Source: JAGKXC01 sp964554385 (lineage in GTDB: Bacteria; Bacteroidota; Bacteroidia; NS11-12g; UBA955). From it: a stretch of 64,000 nucleotides of DNA. Of this stretch, positions 43,668 through 51,559 are shown one piece after another. The stretch lies in the NCBI GenBank assembly GCA_964554385.1, contig CAZKOM010000003.1, positions 9,396 to 73,395 of the forward strand. Reading direction: 5' to 3'. Numbering within the stretch: position 1 is the stretch's first letter; the number at the start of each line of letters is the position of its first letter. The notes below the pieces were generated by a model. It ran no database searches, was not told where the DNA came from, and saw nothing but the letters and a program-made list of their open reading frames with translations. A program made the position numbers and the translations under genes.

Positions 43668-43922
43668 TTAGGGTGCTTGTAAGGCTTGAATCCCTTTGGC
43701 GGTTAACTGAAATTTGGTATTAAGAAAAGCATCGGCATCAAACATGGATAGATTTTTCAGTGGACCATTTGTAGCTTTAATAAATCGGTGATGATGTAGG
43801 TTTCGGATGATATCACGGACAACGAAAGAAGATAATTTTGTTTCTTCTGCAACTATCTGGGGTGTTTCTGGATGCAGTAAGCAAGAGAGCACCAATTTTT
43901 CGTCGGCGAGAATTTCAATCAT
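43668..43922 (-). CDS. Small winged-helix-like protein
   Basis: This 84-residue protein is not assigned to a named family. The pattern of a helical start (EILADEKLVLSCLLHPETP), a helix-turn-helix-like EETKLSSFVVRDIIRNLHHHRFI and a C-terminal FQLTAKGIQAL resembles a MarR/winged-helix DNA-binding fold with a short wing. It starts 8 nt after lysS on the same strand and is probably the last gene of the ileS-lysS cluster. It may be a regulator, but no target site can be named. Confidence 0.6.
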   Translation of the reverse strand: MIEILADEKLVLSCLLHPETPQIVAEETKLSSFVVRDIIRNLHHHRFIKATNGPLKNLSMFDADAFLNTKFQLTAKGIQALQAP

Positions 43923-43930
43923 GGCCTAAA

Positions 43931-45454
43931 TCAATCCAATTTTTCAGGACGCATTTGGGGGAAGAATAATACTTCCTGTATGCTCACTTGGTTGGTAAGC
44001 ATCATGGTAAGTCTGTCTATTCCAATTCCCAAACCGGAGCAAGGTGGCATGGCATATTCCAATGAGCGCACGAAATCGTGATCATAGGCCATGGCTTCTT
44101 CGTCTCCACGCGCAGCCAATTTTAATTGATCTTCAAATCGTTCGCGCTGATCGATGGGGTCGTTTAATTCCGAGTAGGCGTTGGCAATTTCTTTACCATT
44201 AACAAACAGTTCGAAGCGTTCTACCAATCCGGGCTTTGAACGATGTTTTTTGGTTAGCGGGCTCATTTCCACGGGATAATCCGTGATAAACGTTGGTTGA
44301 ATTAAGTTGGATTCTACGCATGCGCCAAATATTTCATCGATAAGTTTGGCCGATCCCATTTGGGTAGTTACTTCACAGCCAACAGATTTAGCAAACGCAC
44401 CTAATTCCGCTTCGGTTTTACCCTCAATGGAGAACCCGGCGTATTTTTCGATTGCTTCTGCCATGGTGTATCGCTGATAGGGTCGAGCAAATGATATCGT
44501 ATGTTCACCTACGGTAACCGATGAGTTTCCTGTTACATCCACAGCGCACTTTTCCAGCATTTCTTCCACGAAATCCATCATCCAGAAGTAATCTGTGTAG
44601 GCAACGTAAATCTCCAAACCTGTAAATTCTGGATTGTGCGTTCTATGAATCCCCTCGTTTCTGAAGTTTTTGGCAAACTCGTACACGCCGTCAAACCCAC
44701 CCACGATTAAACGCTTTAAGTAAAGTTCATTGGCAATTCTTAAATACAAAGGAATATCCAAGGCATTGTGGTGTGTTATGAAAGGCCTCGCAGCGGCGCC
44801 ACCGTGAATGCTCTGCAAAATTGGTGTCTCCACTTCCAAGTAACCTTTGGCGTTGAAGGTGTTGCGTAGGCTGCTAACTACCTTAGTGCGCTTGATAAAG
44901 GTCTCTTTGATTTGAGGGTTGACAATCAAATCCACGTAACGCATGCGGTAACGAGATTCTGGATCTGTGAAGGCATCGTACACGTTTCCATCGGCATCCT
45001 GTTTAGGCAGGGGCAATGGATTTAAGCACTTCGATAGCAATTTCAATCCCGTAGCGTGGATAGAAATTTCGCCCGTTTGGGTGGTGAAAACATGGCCGGT
45101 TATTCCGATAATATCTCCAATATCCAACAATTTCTTGAAAACGGTGTTGTAAAATTCTTTGTCTTCACCGGGACACAATTCATCCCGATTTACGTAGACT
45201 TGAATTCTTCCAGAGGAGTCTTGTATATCGGCAAATGCAGCTTTTCCCATGATTCTTCGGGTCATTAATCGACCGGCAACTACCACCTGTTTCCATTTAT
45301 CACCTTCGGGATTAGAGGGATAATGGGCGCGGATATCAGCAGCCAAAGTATCCACGGGGAATAGTTCCGCGGGATATGGATCGATACCTAAATCGCGAAG
45401 TTGTTGTAGCGATTGTCTGCGAAGCAGTTGTTGTTCGTTGAGCGAAGTTTCCAT
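43931..45454 (-). CDS. lysS: Lysyl-tRNA synthetase, class II
   Basis: This 507-residue enzyme charges tRNA-Lys. An N-terminal OB-fold anticodon-binding domain (about 55-150; VVVAGRLMTRRIMGKAAFADI) precedes the class II catalytic domain with motif 2 FRNEGIHRTHNPEFTGLE and motif 3 GLGIGIDRLTMMLT near the C terminus. SIHGGAAARPFITHHNALD, typical of LysRS, is present. It begins at ATG 45454, 30 nt after lspA, with its own -7 element overlapping the lspA stop. A small winged-helix gene follows after 8 nt. Confidence 0.97.
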   Translation of the reverse strand: METSLNEQQLLRRQSLQQLRDLGIDPYPAELFPVDTLAADIRAHYPSNPEGDKWKQVVVAGRLMTRRIMGKAAFADIQDSSGRIQVYVNRDELCPGEDKEFYNTVFKKLLDIGDIIGITGHVFTTQTGEISIHATGLKLLSKCLNPLPLPKQDADGNVYDAFTDPESRYRMRYVDLIVNPQIKETFIKRTKVVSSLRNTFNAKGYLEVETPILQSIHGGAAARPFITHHNALDIPLYLRIANELYLKRLIVGGFDGVYEFAKNFRNEGIHRTHNPEFTGLEIYVAYTDYFWMMDFVEEMLEKCAVDVTGNSSVTVGEHTISFARPYQRYTMAEAIEKYAGFSIEGKTEAELGAFAKSVGCEVTTQMGSAKLIDEIFGACVESNLIQPTFITDYPVEMSPLTKKHRSKPGLVERFELFVNGKEIANAYSELNDPIDQRERFEDQLKLAARGDEEAMAYDHDFVRSLEYAMPPCSGLGIGIDRLTMMLTNQVSIQEVLFFPQMRPEKLD

Positions 45455-45479
45455 GAAAAATTTTGTAAAAACGAAAGCG

Positions 45480-45487
45480 CAAAATTA
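45480..45487 (-). promoter_or_regulatory. Bacteroidota -7 element TAATTTTG
   Basis: Exact TAnnTTTG match on the minus strand, 25 nt before the lysS ATG. Its first three bases are the lspA stop codon TAA. Confidence 0.45.
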
Positions 45488-46117
45488 ATGAAACGCTTTC
45501 TCCATTTCTGATTTATTGAAAAAAGTGTTTTGACCGATGATCATAGCGGCTACTCCCACAGTGATACAGGCATCGGCAAAATTCCAAATCGGTGCAAAAA
45601 AGGTAAAGAAATCACCGCCCCAAATGGGTAGCCATTCCGGTAGAAATCCCTCCCACAAAGGAGCATAAAACATATCAACCACCCAGCCTTGAAACCATCC
45701 TGTTGGATGATACATGTTGATATCGGAGAAAATTACACCGTAAAATATAGAGTCAATTATGTTTCCCAACGCGCCAGCAATGATCAACGTAATGGAAACG
45801 ATAAGTCCTGTATGTGCTTTATTTTCAATGCTTTTGTAAAGGTACCATATGCCAAAAGATGCTACGATCATTCGAAAAAACGTTAGCAAAAGCTTGCCCC
45901 AAATCCCTTCAAACAACTTCATACCATAGGCCATACCTGGATTTTCTACAAAATGCAACTTAAACCAATCTCCAAAGACGGAGACCGTTTCACCCAACTG
46001 AAAATGGGTTTTAACATAAACTTTAATGCATTGATCTATGATCAATAACAAAATAATCACCCCAACGGGAAGAAGAAATCTTCTCGAACGCAACAAATTC
46101 CAGTTCACCGATCCCAC
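45485..46117 (-). CDS. lspA: Lipoprotein signal peptidase (signal peptidase II)
   Basis: This 210-residue inner-membrane aspartic protease removes the signal peptide of prolipoproteins after lipidation. Four hydrophobic segments are visible. The catalytic aspartates fall in GNIIDSIFYG (D122) and WNFADACI (D182), and VENPGMAYGM matches the conserved NxGxAF-type motif. It is longer than the ~165-residue enterobacterial protein because of an extra loop (about 130-175), common in Bacteroidota. The start is GTG 46117, 2 nt after the DksA-like stop. The many lipoproteins in this window are its expected substrates. Confidence 0.95.
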   Translation of the reverse strand: MGSVNWNLLRSRRFLLPVGVIILLLIIDQCIKVYVKTHFQLGETVSVFGDWFKLHFVENPGMAYGMKLFEGIWGKLLLTFFRMIVASFGIWYLYKSIENKAHTGLIVSITLIIAGALGNIIDSIFYGVIFSDINMYHPTGWFQGWVVDMFYAPLWEGFLPEWLPIWGGDFFTFFAPIWNFADACITVGVAAMIIGQNTFFNKSEMEKAFH

Positions 46118-46119
46118 TA

Positions 46120-46503
46120 TTAGCGCTTAAGTTTTGCTTCTATGGTCTGAGTAGTGTGGGGTACGGCACGCAATCGCTCTTTCGGAATCAATTTTCCTGA
46201 AGTTTTACAAATTCCGTAAGTTTTATTTTCGATTCTCACCAATGCGGCTTCCAAATTTTTCATGAATTTTAATTGGTGTGCTGCTAGTTGGTTTAAATTT
46301 TCTTTTTCAAACGTGTCAGCGCCATCATCCAAGGTAAGATAATTGTTGTTGGTGCTGTCTGTTCCGTTTTCATTTCCGTCGCGCAAGTTAGATTGCAAGG
46401 TTCTGAATTCTGCCTTGGCAACCTCAAGCTTGTTAAGAATAATTTCCTTGAATTCAAGAAGTTCTTCGTCTGTGTAGCGCGTTTTTTCTTTTTCCATAGT
46501 CAT
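46120..46503 (-). CDS. DksA/TraR-type protein with degenerate zinc finger
   Basis: 127 residues: an N-terminal coiled coil (about 10-90) and a C-terminal module ENKTYGICKTSGKLIPKERL and RAVPHTTQTIEAKLK that matches the DksA/TraR C4 zinc-finger region. Only one cysteine is kept, so zinc binding by the classical four cysteines is not possible. Such proteins are common just after ileS in Bacteroidota and may bind RNA polymerase through the secondary channel. The ATG overlaps the ileS TAA by one base (TAATG) and lspA follows after 2 nt, giving a tightly coupled operon. Confidence 0.88.
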   Translation of the reverse strand: MTMEKEKTRYTDEELLEFKEIILNKLEVAKAEFRTLQSNLRDGNENGTDSTNNNYLTLDDGADTFEKENLNQLAAHQLKFMKNLEAALVRIENKTYGICKTSGKLIPKERLRAVPHTTQTIEAKLKR

Positions 46504-49500
46504 TAAGCTTTTTCAATGCGAACGTATACGGGATTTTCGTAAACGTCCACTGGGTTTTCATTGGTAAAGTCTTGGAATACAAGTGATTGTGCCAAAACTT
46601 CCCCACAAATATATGCATTAAATTGATTTACACTTGAAAGTAGCGAATCGATACCATTAAAATAAACGTTTATTTTATCGGTTAATTCGAAGTCCATCTC
46701 TTTGCGTAAATTTTGAATTCTGTTTACGAATTCTCTTGCGATACCTTCATTTAATAAAGGTTCTGTGATGGTAATATCCAACGCTACAGTAATACCATTT
46801 TCGGTTGCAACCAACCAGCCTGGCATGTCCTGTGTTGAGATTTCCACGTCTTCCAAGGTTAAGGAATACTCCGTTCCATTGATAGCGGATGTGTAGGTGC
46901 CGGATGACTCAAACAACCGGATTGCGGCTTGATCCATTGCCTGAATTTCTGCCGCCATCGCTTTCATGTTGCCACCTAATTTTTTACCTAAGGTTTTGAA
47001 GTTGGGCTTTATCTGTTTTACTAAGTTGGGGTGATTAGCCGATACGATTTCGATTTCTTTTACGTTTACTTCGCTGCAAATCAAATCGGACATCTTGCTT
47101 ATTTTATCTTGGATATCGGCATTATCTGCGGGCACCAAAATTTTCTGTAAGGGCTGTCTAACTTTGATTTTTTCTTTTTTCCGTAAGCTCAGCGCTAACG
47201 AACAAATCCGTTGCGATAAGTCCATCGATTTTTCAAGATCTACATTGATAAATCGGGTATCAATCGTTGGCCAATTGGTTAAATGAACAGACGTTTCAAC
47301 GTGATTTTGACCGGTATGTAGTGCCCTGAATAACCAGTCAGAAAAGAACGGTGCAATGGGCGCCATTAATTCGCAAACGGTTGTAAGACAACGATATAAT
47401 GTTTCGTATGCGGCTTCTTTATCTTCGTTGAGTTCGCCTTTCCAGAATCTTCTTCTGCTTAGACGTACATACCAGTTGCTTAAGTGTTCCGTTACAAAGT
47501 CTTCTATACATCTACCTGCCCGGGTTGGGTCGTAATCGTTATAGGCTTCTTGAACATCGCCAATCAATGAGTTTAATTTACTCAAAACCCAGCGGTCTAA
47601 CTCGGTAAAATGAATTTCATTTACCGGTTTGTTAGGGTTGAAGGCATATTGGTCGAGGTTGGCATAAATGGCAAAAAATCCGTAAGTATTATATAGGGTG
47701 CCTAAAAATTTTCGTTGCGCTTCTACCACCCCGTCCATGTCGAATTTAAGATTATCCCATGGCTGTGCATTGGTAACCATATACCATCGAACCGCATCAG
47801 CTCCGTATTTATCTACGGTTTCGAAAGGATCAATTGCGTTCCCTAGTCTTTTGCTCATTTTATTGCCGTGTTTATCCAACACCAAGCCGTTAGCAATGAC
47901 GTTTTTAAACGCGATATCGTCAAAGAGTAAGGTAGCGATGGTGTGCAAAGTAAAGAACCAACCGCGGGTTTGGTCTACTCCTTCAGCGATAAAATCGGCA
48001 GGAAAATTCTGTTTAAATATTTCCTCATTTTCAAAAGGCCAATGCCACTGTGCGTAAGGCATAGCACCGGAATCAAACCAAACGTCTATGAGGTCTGTTT
48101 CCCGTTGCATGGCTTTGCCCGATGCACTTACCAACGTGATGCGGTCTACATAGGGCCTGTGTAAGTCCTGGGTGTATTCTTCGATATTCTGATTTAACCC
48201 TAAAGCGGAATTGGCTTTGGTAATTTCTTGTTTTAGTTGTTCGATGCTTCCGATGCAGATTTCTTCGCTACCATCTTCCGTACGCCATATGGGTAGGGGG
48301 GTGCCCCAAAAACGAGAACGCGATAAATTCCAATCCACAAGATTTTCTAACCAGTTGCCAAATCGACCTTCACCGGTGGAAGCAGGTTTCCAATTAATGG
48401 TTTTGTTTAGGGCAACTAATTTATCTTTTACTGCGGTGGTTTTTACAAACCAACTTTCTAATGGATAATACAATACGGGTTTATCGGTCCTCCAACAGTG
48501 AGGATAGGTGTGTTCGTATTTTTCAACTTTGAACGCCTTATTCTCCTGTTTTAATTTAATGGCAATTCGTTCGTCTACGCTTAGGTATTTATCTCTACCT
48601 TGGTTTTTAGCTTCTTCAACTTTCTCCTCGTCGGATAAATAGGCTTCCTTTACATATTCACCTGCAAAATCTGTAACGCAATCTAGAAATTTCCCTTTTT
48701 TGTCTACAAGCGTTAAGGCTCCTATGCCGTTTTCTTTGGCCGTTTTAAAGTCGTCAGCACCAAAACTTGGAGCGATATGAACAATACCAGTTCCATCTTC
48801 TGTGGAGACAAAATCGCCGATAACAATTCTGAATGCATCGCCTTCTTCGGGTTGTGCATAGTGGAATAATTGTTCGTATCGAAGTCCTGCTAACTCACTG
48901 CCTAATTGCGATTTAATCAAACGCCAAGGCAGTATTTTCTGTTGTGGCTGGTACGAATCCATTTCGGCTTCTGCGCCTTCTACTGAAAAATATTTACTGG
49001 CCAAAGCGGCAGCTAAAATCACTTGAATGGCTTCGCCGGTGTATGGATTAAAGGTTTGAATAGTGTGATATTCGATCGATGCCCCAACGGCTAGTGCGGT
49101 GTTGGAAGGCAGAGTCCACGGTGTGGTTGTCCAGGCCAATGCGTAGGTATTTTCAAAATCTTTTAGCTTGAATTGCGCCACAATGGTGGTGTCTTTTACA
49201 TTTTTATAGGTGCCGGGCTGGTTTAATTCGTGGGAAGAAAGTCCAGTACCTGCGGCTGGAGAAAATGGCTGTATGGTATATCCTTTATATAGGTACCCTT
49301 TATCGTATAAGCGTTTTAAAAGGTTCCATAGGGTTTCGATGTATTCGTTTTCGTAGGTTACGTAGGGATTATTTAAATCTACCCAATACCCAATTTTCTT
49401 GGTGAGATCGTCCCATTTGTCCTTGAACATGAGTACATCTTTTCGGCATTCCCGGTTGTAATCTTCCATCGAAATTTTGGTACCGATATCTTCTTTTTTT

Positions 49501-49802
49501 ATACCGAGACGCTTTTCAACTTGTAGTTCGATAGGAAGACCGTGGGTATCCCAACCGGCTTTGCGAGCCACTTTAAATCCTTGTTGTGTTTTGTACCGGC
49601 AAAAAATATCTTTAATGGCTCTGGCCATTACGTGGTGTATCCCAGGCATTCCATTGGCCGATGGAGGTCCTTCGAAGAAGGTAAAAGCCGGAGAATTTTC
49701 TCGCTGGGAGATGCTTTTTTCAAACACATTTTCGCTTTCCCAGAAATCTTTAATTTCGGCTTCTATGGCAGGCCAATTCAGTTGTTTTAGCGTAGGATAC
49801 AT
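46503..49802 (-). CDS. ileS: Isoleucyl-tRNA synthetase
   Basis: This 1099-residue class I enzyme charges tRNA-Ile and edits valine. The HIGH-type motif reads PSANGMPGIHH (about 47-57), as expected for the eukaryote-like IleRS group. The editing domain occupies about 200-400 (ALAWTTTPWTLPSNTALAVG, SFGADDF). GVDQTRGWFFTLH and KHGNKMSKRLGNA (KMSKS motif, about residue 647) follow, and the anticodon-binding helical part comes last. It leads the operon ileS - DksA-like - lspA - lysS - wHTH. The start is ATG 49802 after a -7 element. Confidence 0.97.
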   Translation of the reverse strand: MYPTLKQLNWPAIEAEIKDFWESENVFEKSISQRENSPAFTFFEGPPSANGMPGIHHVMARAIKDIFCRYKTQQGFKVARKAGWDTHGLPIELQVEKRLGIKKEDIGTKISMEDYNRECRKDVLMFKDKWDDLTKKIGYWVDLNNPYVTYENEYIETLWNLLKRLYDKGYLYKGYTIQPFSPAAGTGLSSHELNQPGTYKNVKDTTIVAQFKLKDFENTYALAWTTTPWTLPSNTALAVGASIEYHTIQTFNPYTGEAIQVILAAALASKYFSVEGAEAEMDSYQPQQKILPWRLIKSQLGSELAGLRYEQLFHYAQPEEGDAFRIVIGDFVSTEDGTGIVHIAPSFGADDFKTAKENGIGALTLVDKKGKFLDCVTDFAGEYVKEAYLSDEEKVEEAKNQGRDKYLSVDERIAIKLKQENKAFKVEKYEHTYPHCWRTDKPVLYYPLESWFVKTTAVKDKLVALNKTINWKPASTGEGRFGNWLENLVDWNLSRSRFWGTPLPIWRTEDGSEEICIGSIEQLKQEITKANSALGLNQNIEEYTQDLHRPYVDRITLVSASGKAMQRETDLIDVWFDSGAMPYAQWHWPFENEEIFKQNFPADFIAEGVDQTRGWFFTLHTIATLLFDDIAFKNVIANGLVLDKHGNKMSKRLGNAIDPFETVDKYGADAVRWYMVTNAQPWDNLKFDMDGVVEAQRKFLGTLYNTYGFFAIYANLDQYAFNPNKPVNEIHFTELDRWVLSKLNSLIGDVQEAYNDYDPTRAGRCIEDFVTEHLSNWYVRLSRRRFWKGELNEDKEAAYETLYRCLTTVCELMAPIAPFFSDWLFRALHTGQNHVETSVHLTNWPTIDTRFINVDLEKSMDLSQRICSLALSLRKKEKIKVRQPLQKILVPADNADIQDKISKMSDLICSEVNVKEIEIVSANHPNLVKQIKPNFKTLGKKLGGNMKAMAAEIQAMDQAAIRLFESSGTYTSAINGTEYSLTLEDVEISTQDMPGWLVATENGITVALDITITEPLLNEGIAREFVNRIQNLRKEMDFELTDKINVYFNGIDSLLSSVNQFNAYICGEVLAQSLVFQDFTNENPVDVYENPVYVRIEKA

Positions 49803-49821
49803 CGTAAATTATGAAAAAGTA

Positions 49822-49829
49822 CAAATTTA
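49822..49829 (-). promoter_or_regulatory. Bacteroidota -7 element TAAATTTG
   Basis: Exact TAnnTTTG match on the minus strand, 19 nt before the ileS ATG. Confidence 0.45.
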
Positions 49830-49880
49830 CTGATTTATTATGGATTGTAGTTCATGTAAGTAGGACTGAAATACAAACAA

Positions 49881-49912
49881 AAAAGGGCATGCATTGCTGC
49901 ATACCCTTTTTT
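49881..49912 (-). terminator. Intrinsic terminator downstream of the T9SS hydrolase gene
   Basis: The arms GGGCATGCA-like and TGCATACCC-like pair around a short loop with one A/C bulge, flanked by A-run and T-run (bidirectional). On the minus strand it ends in TTTTTT, about 25 nt after the hydrolase stop. Confidence 0.8.
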
Positions 49913-49934
49913 CATATTTTTAATTTTTAATTAA

Positions 49935-51452
49935 TTATTCAACGATCAATTTAGTGCTACCGATACCATCGGTGAATTGCATTTGAATAACATAGATACC
50001 AGGAGCAACGTTTAATTCAAATGAATTGTGGTTGCCAGTAATGTTGAAATTGCGAACAGTGCGACCGTTCATATCGGTTAACGAAGCACCAATTAACGAA
50101 CGAGTTTCCCAGTTGTTGTGGATGATTAACTGATTTTTTGCTGGGTTTGGAGCTACAGTTACGTTAGACGCCAAATCAGCATCAACGATACCTACGCTGT
50201 TTACCAAACCTAAAGTAACTGCGATTCTAGGAGCCATGTAACCCATGATAGAATCTACGTACTTCATCGCACGTGTTTTGCTGTGTAATGGGTTAGAAGC
50301 TTTGATGCCAGCTAAGATGCTTGGAACTTCAGGAATTCCTAACTGTTTGATAGCAGTTGTATCGTACCACTCGTATGGACCAGAAGCATTAGCAATACCC
50401 GCGATAGGGAATAAACCATCAATACCGCTGTTAATTTTGTTAGCTTCGGTAGTGTAGTTGTCCATTACTTTACCTTTGTAAGGAGCCGTGTTACCTAAAC
50501 GCTGGCAACGGTTCATAGCATCGTATCCACCGGATACTTCAACTACTTGTAGGGTAGTACCTGGTACGTTAACCATTCCGGTAGTGTAGGGAGCGAAAGG
50601 ATCACGAACAGAATGGCTCCAAATCATTGGAATTTCACCTGCTTCCATCCACGCTGAATCTCCAATAGCACCACCAATAGCAAATGCTAATTGTGCGTTT
50701 GAAGTGTAGCCTGCATGGTTTGATTTGCAGAACAAACCTTTTGTAGGATCATCAATACCAAAACCATGGCGATCTCCCCAAGTGGTATCGTTTACCATTA
50801 CTTTTCCGGTAGTTGCATCACGGAATTTAATGCTTTTAATTTCTTCTTGACGATCGATGCTGGCATAAGCACTAGTGATGTAACCACCAGTTCCATTTCC
50901 ACCTACAGCAATTTTGGTAGTATCAACACCATAATTGTTACCGTAAGCACCTACATCTTGCTTGAAATAACGTACGCAAGTAGCCAAATCTTGAACCCCT
51001 TTATACGCTGCATTAATAATACCTTGTTTACGTAAATCATCCGTTGCAGCTAAAGGATTCCATCCCATTCTGTAGGTCATGGATGCTACTACATAACCAC
51101 GTTTAGCTAGTGACATACAAAATGCTACCGTTGCGCTATCATCTTTGTAACCAACTGGGCTATTGTTCTGATATCTTGGTAAGAAAGAACCAGAATGACA
51201 GAAAATGATAAGAGGTCTCTTTTTCTCACCATCCTTTGGTTCGTAGATATCCATAACCATAGGTTTGCCGATTTGACTGGTAAGTTTCACGCCTACCTGA
51301 GCGGCGGCAAGTACAGTGTAGTTGTCACCATAGACAACATTTTTAGTTACGTTGATGTCGCGCTCCGTGAAAACTTCATCAACGTACTTGATTTGGGCAT
51401 TGGCACTTACCAATGTAAAAATTGATAAGACCGAGAGTAATGTTTTTCTCAT
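49935..51452 (-). CDS. Secreted alpha/beta-hydrolase-fold protein with T9SS sorting domain; nucleophile serine missing
   Basis: 505 residues: signal peptide ending SANAQ, an alpha/beta-hydrolase core (about 30-430) and a T9SS type A C-terminal domain (about 433-505; VAPNPAKNQLII and GIYVIQMQF). The core resembles carboxylesterase-type enzymes: PLIIFCHSGSFLP is the oxyanion-hole region and VDTTKIAVGGNGTGGYIT is the nucleophile elbow. The elbow should read GxSxG but is GNGTG, with glycine 187 where the serine belongs. The protein may be catalytically dead or have another role such as binding. It is exported to the surface by inference from the CTD. A strong terminator follows. Confidence 0.85.
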   Translation of the reverse strand: MRKTLLSVLSIFTLVSANAQIKYVDEVFTERDINVTKNVVYGDNYTVLAAAQVGVKLTSQIGKPMVMDIYEPKDGEKKRPLIIFCHSGSFLPRYQNNSPVGYKDDSATVAFCMSLAKRGYVVASMTYRMGWNPLAATDDLRKQGIINAAYKGVQDLATCVRYFKQDVGAYGNNYGVDTTKIAVGGNGTGGYITSAYASIDRQEEIKSIKFRDATTGKVMVNDTTWGDRHGFGIDDPTKGLFCKSNHAGYTSNAQLAFAIGGAIGDSAWMEAGEIPMIWSHSVRDPFAPYTTGMVNVPGTTLQVVEVSGGYDAMNRCQRLGNTAPYKGKVMDNYTTEANKINSGIDGLFPIAGIANASGPYEWYDTTAIKQLGIPEVPSILAGIKASNPLHSKTRAMKYVDSIMGYMAPRIAVTLGLVNSVGIVDADLASNVTVAPNPAKNQLIIHNNWETRSLIGASLTDMNGRTVRNFNITGNHNSFELNVAPGIYVIQMQFTDGIGSTKLIVE

Positions 51453-51465
51453 ATTAGTTTTTTTT

Positions 51466-51499
51466 CGAATATAGTAATTTTATAATAATAACAAATGTA
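51466..51499 (-). promoter_or_regulatory. Candidate promoter of the T9SS hydrolase gene
   Basis: Two readings are possible on the minus strand: -7 TATATTCG (51466-51473, one mismatch) with TTTG 18 nt upstream (51492-51495), or -7 TACATTTG (51492-51499, exact) with a 39-nt leader. Only one is likely used. Confidence 0.35.
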
Positions 51500-51559
51500 C
51501 AAATAGATAAATTAAGAGATGACTAATTAGATGTTATGGTTAATCGATTTTGATATTTT

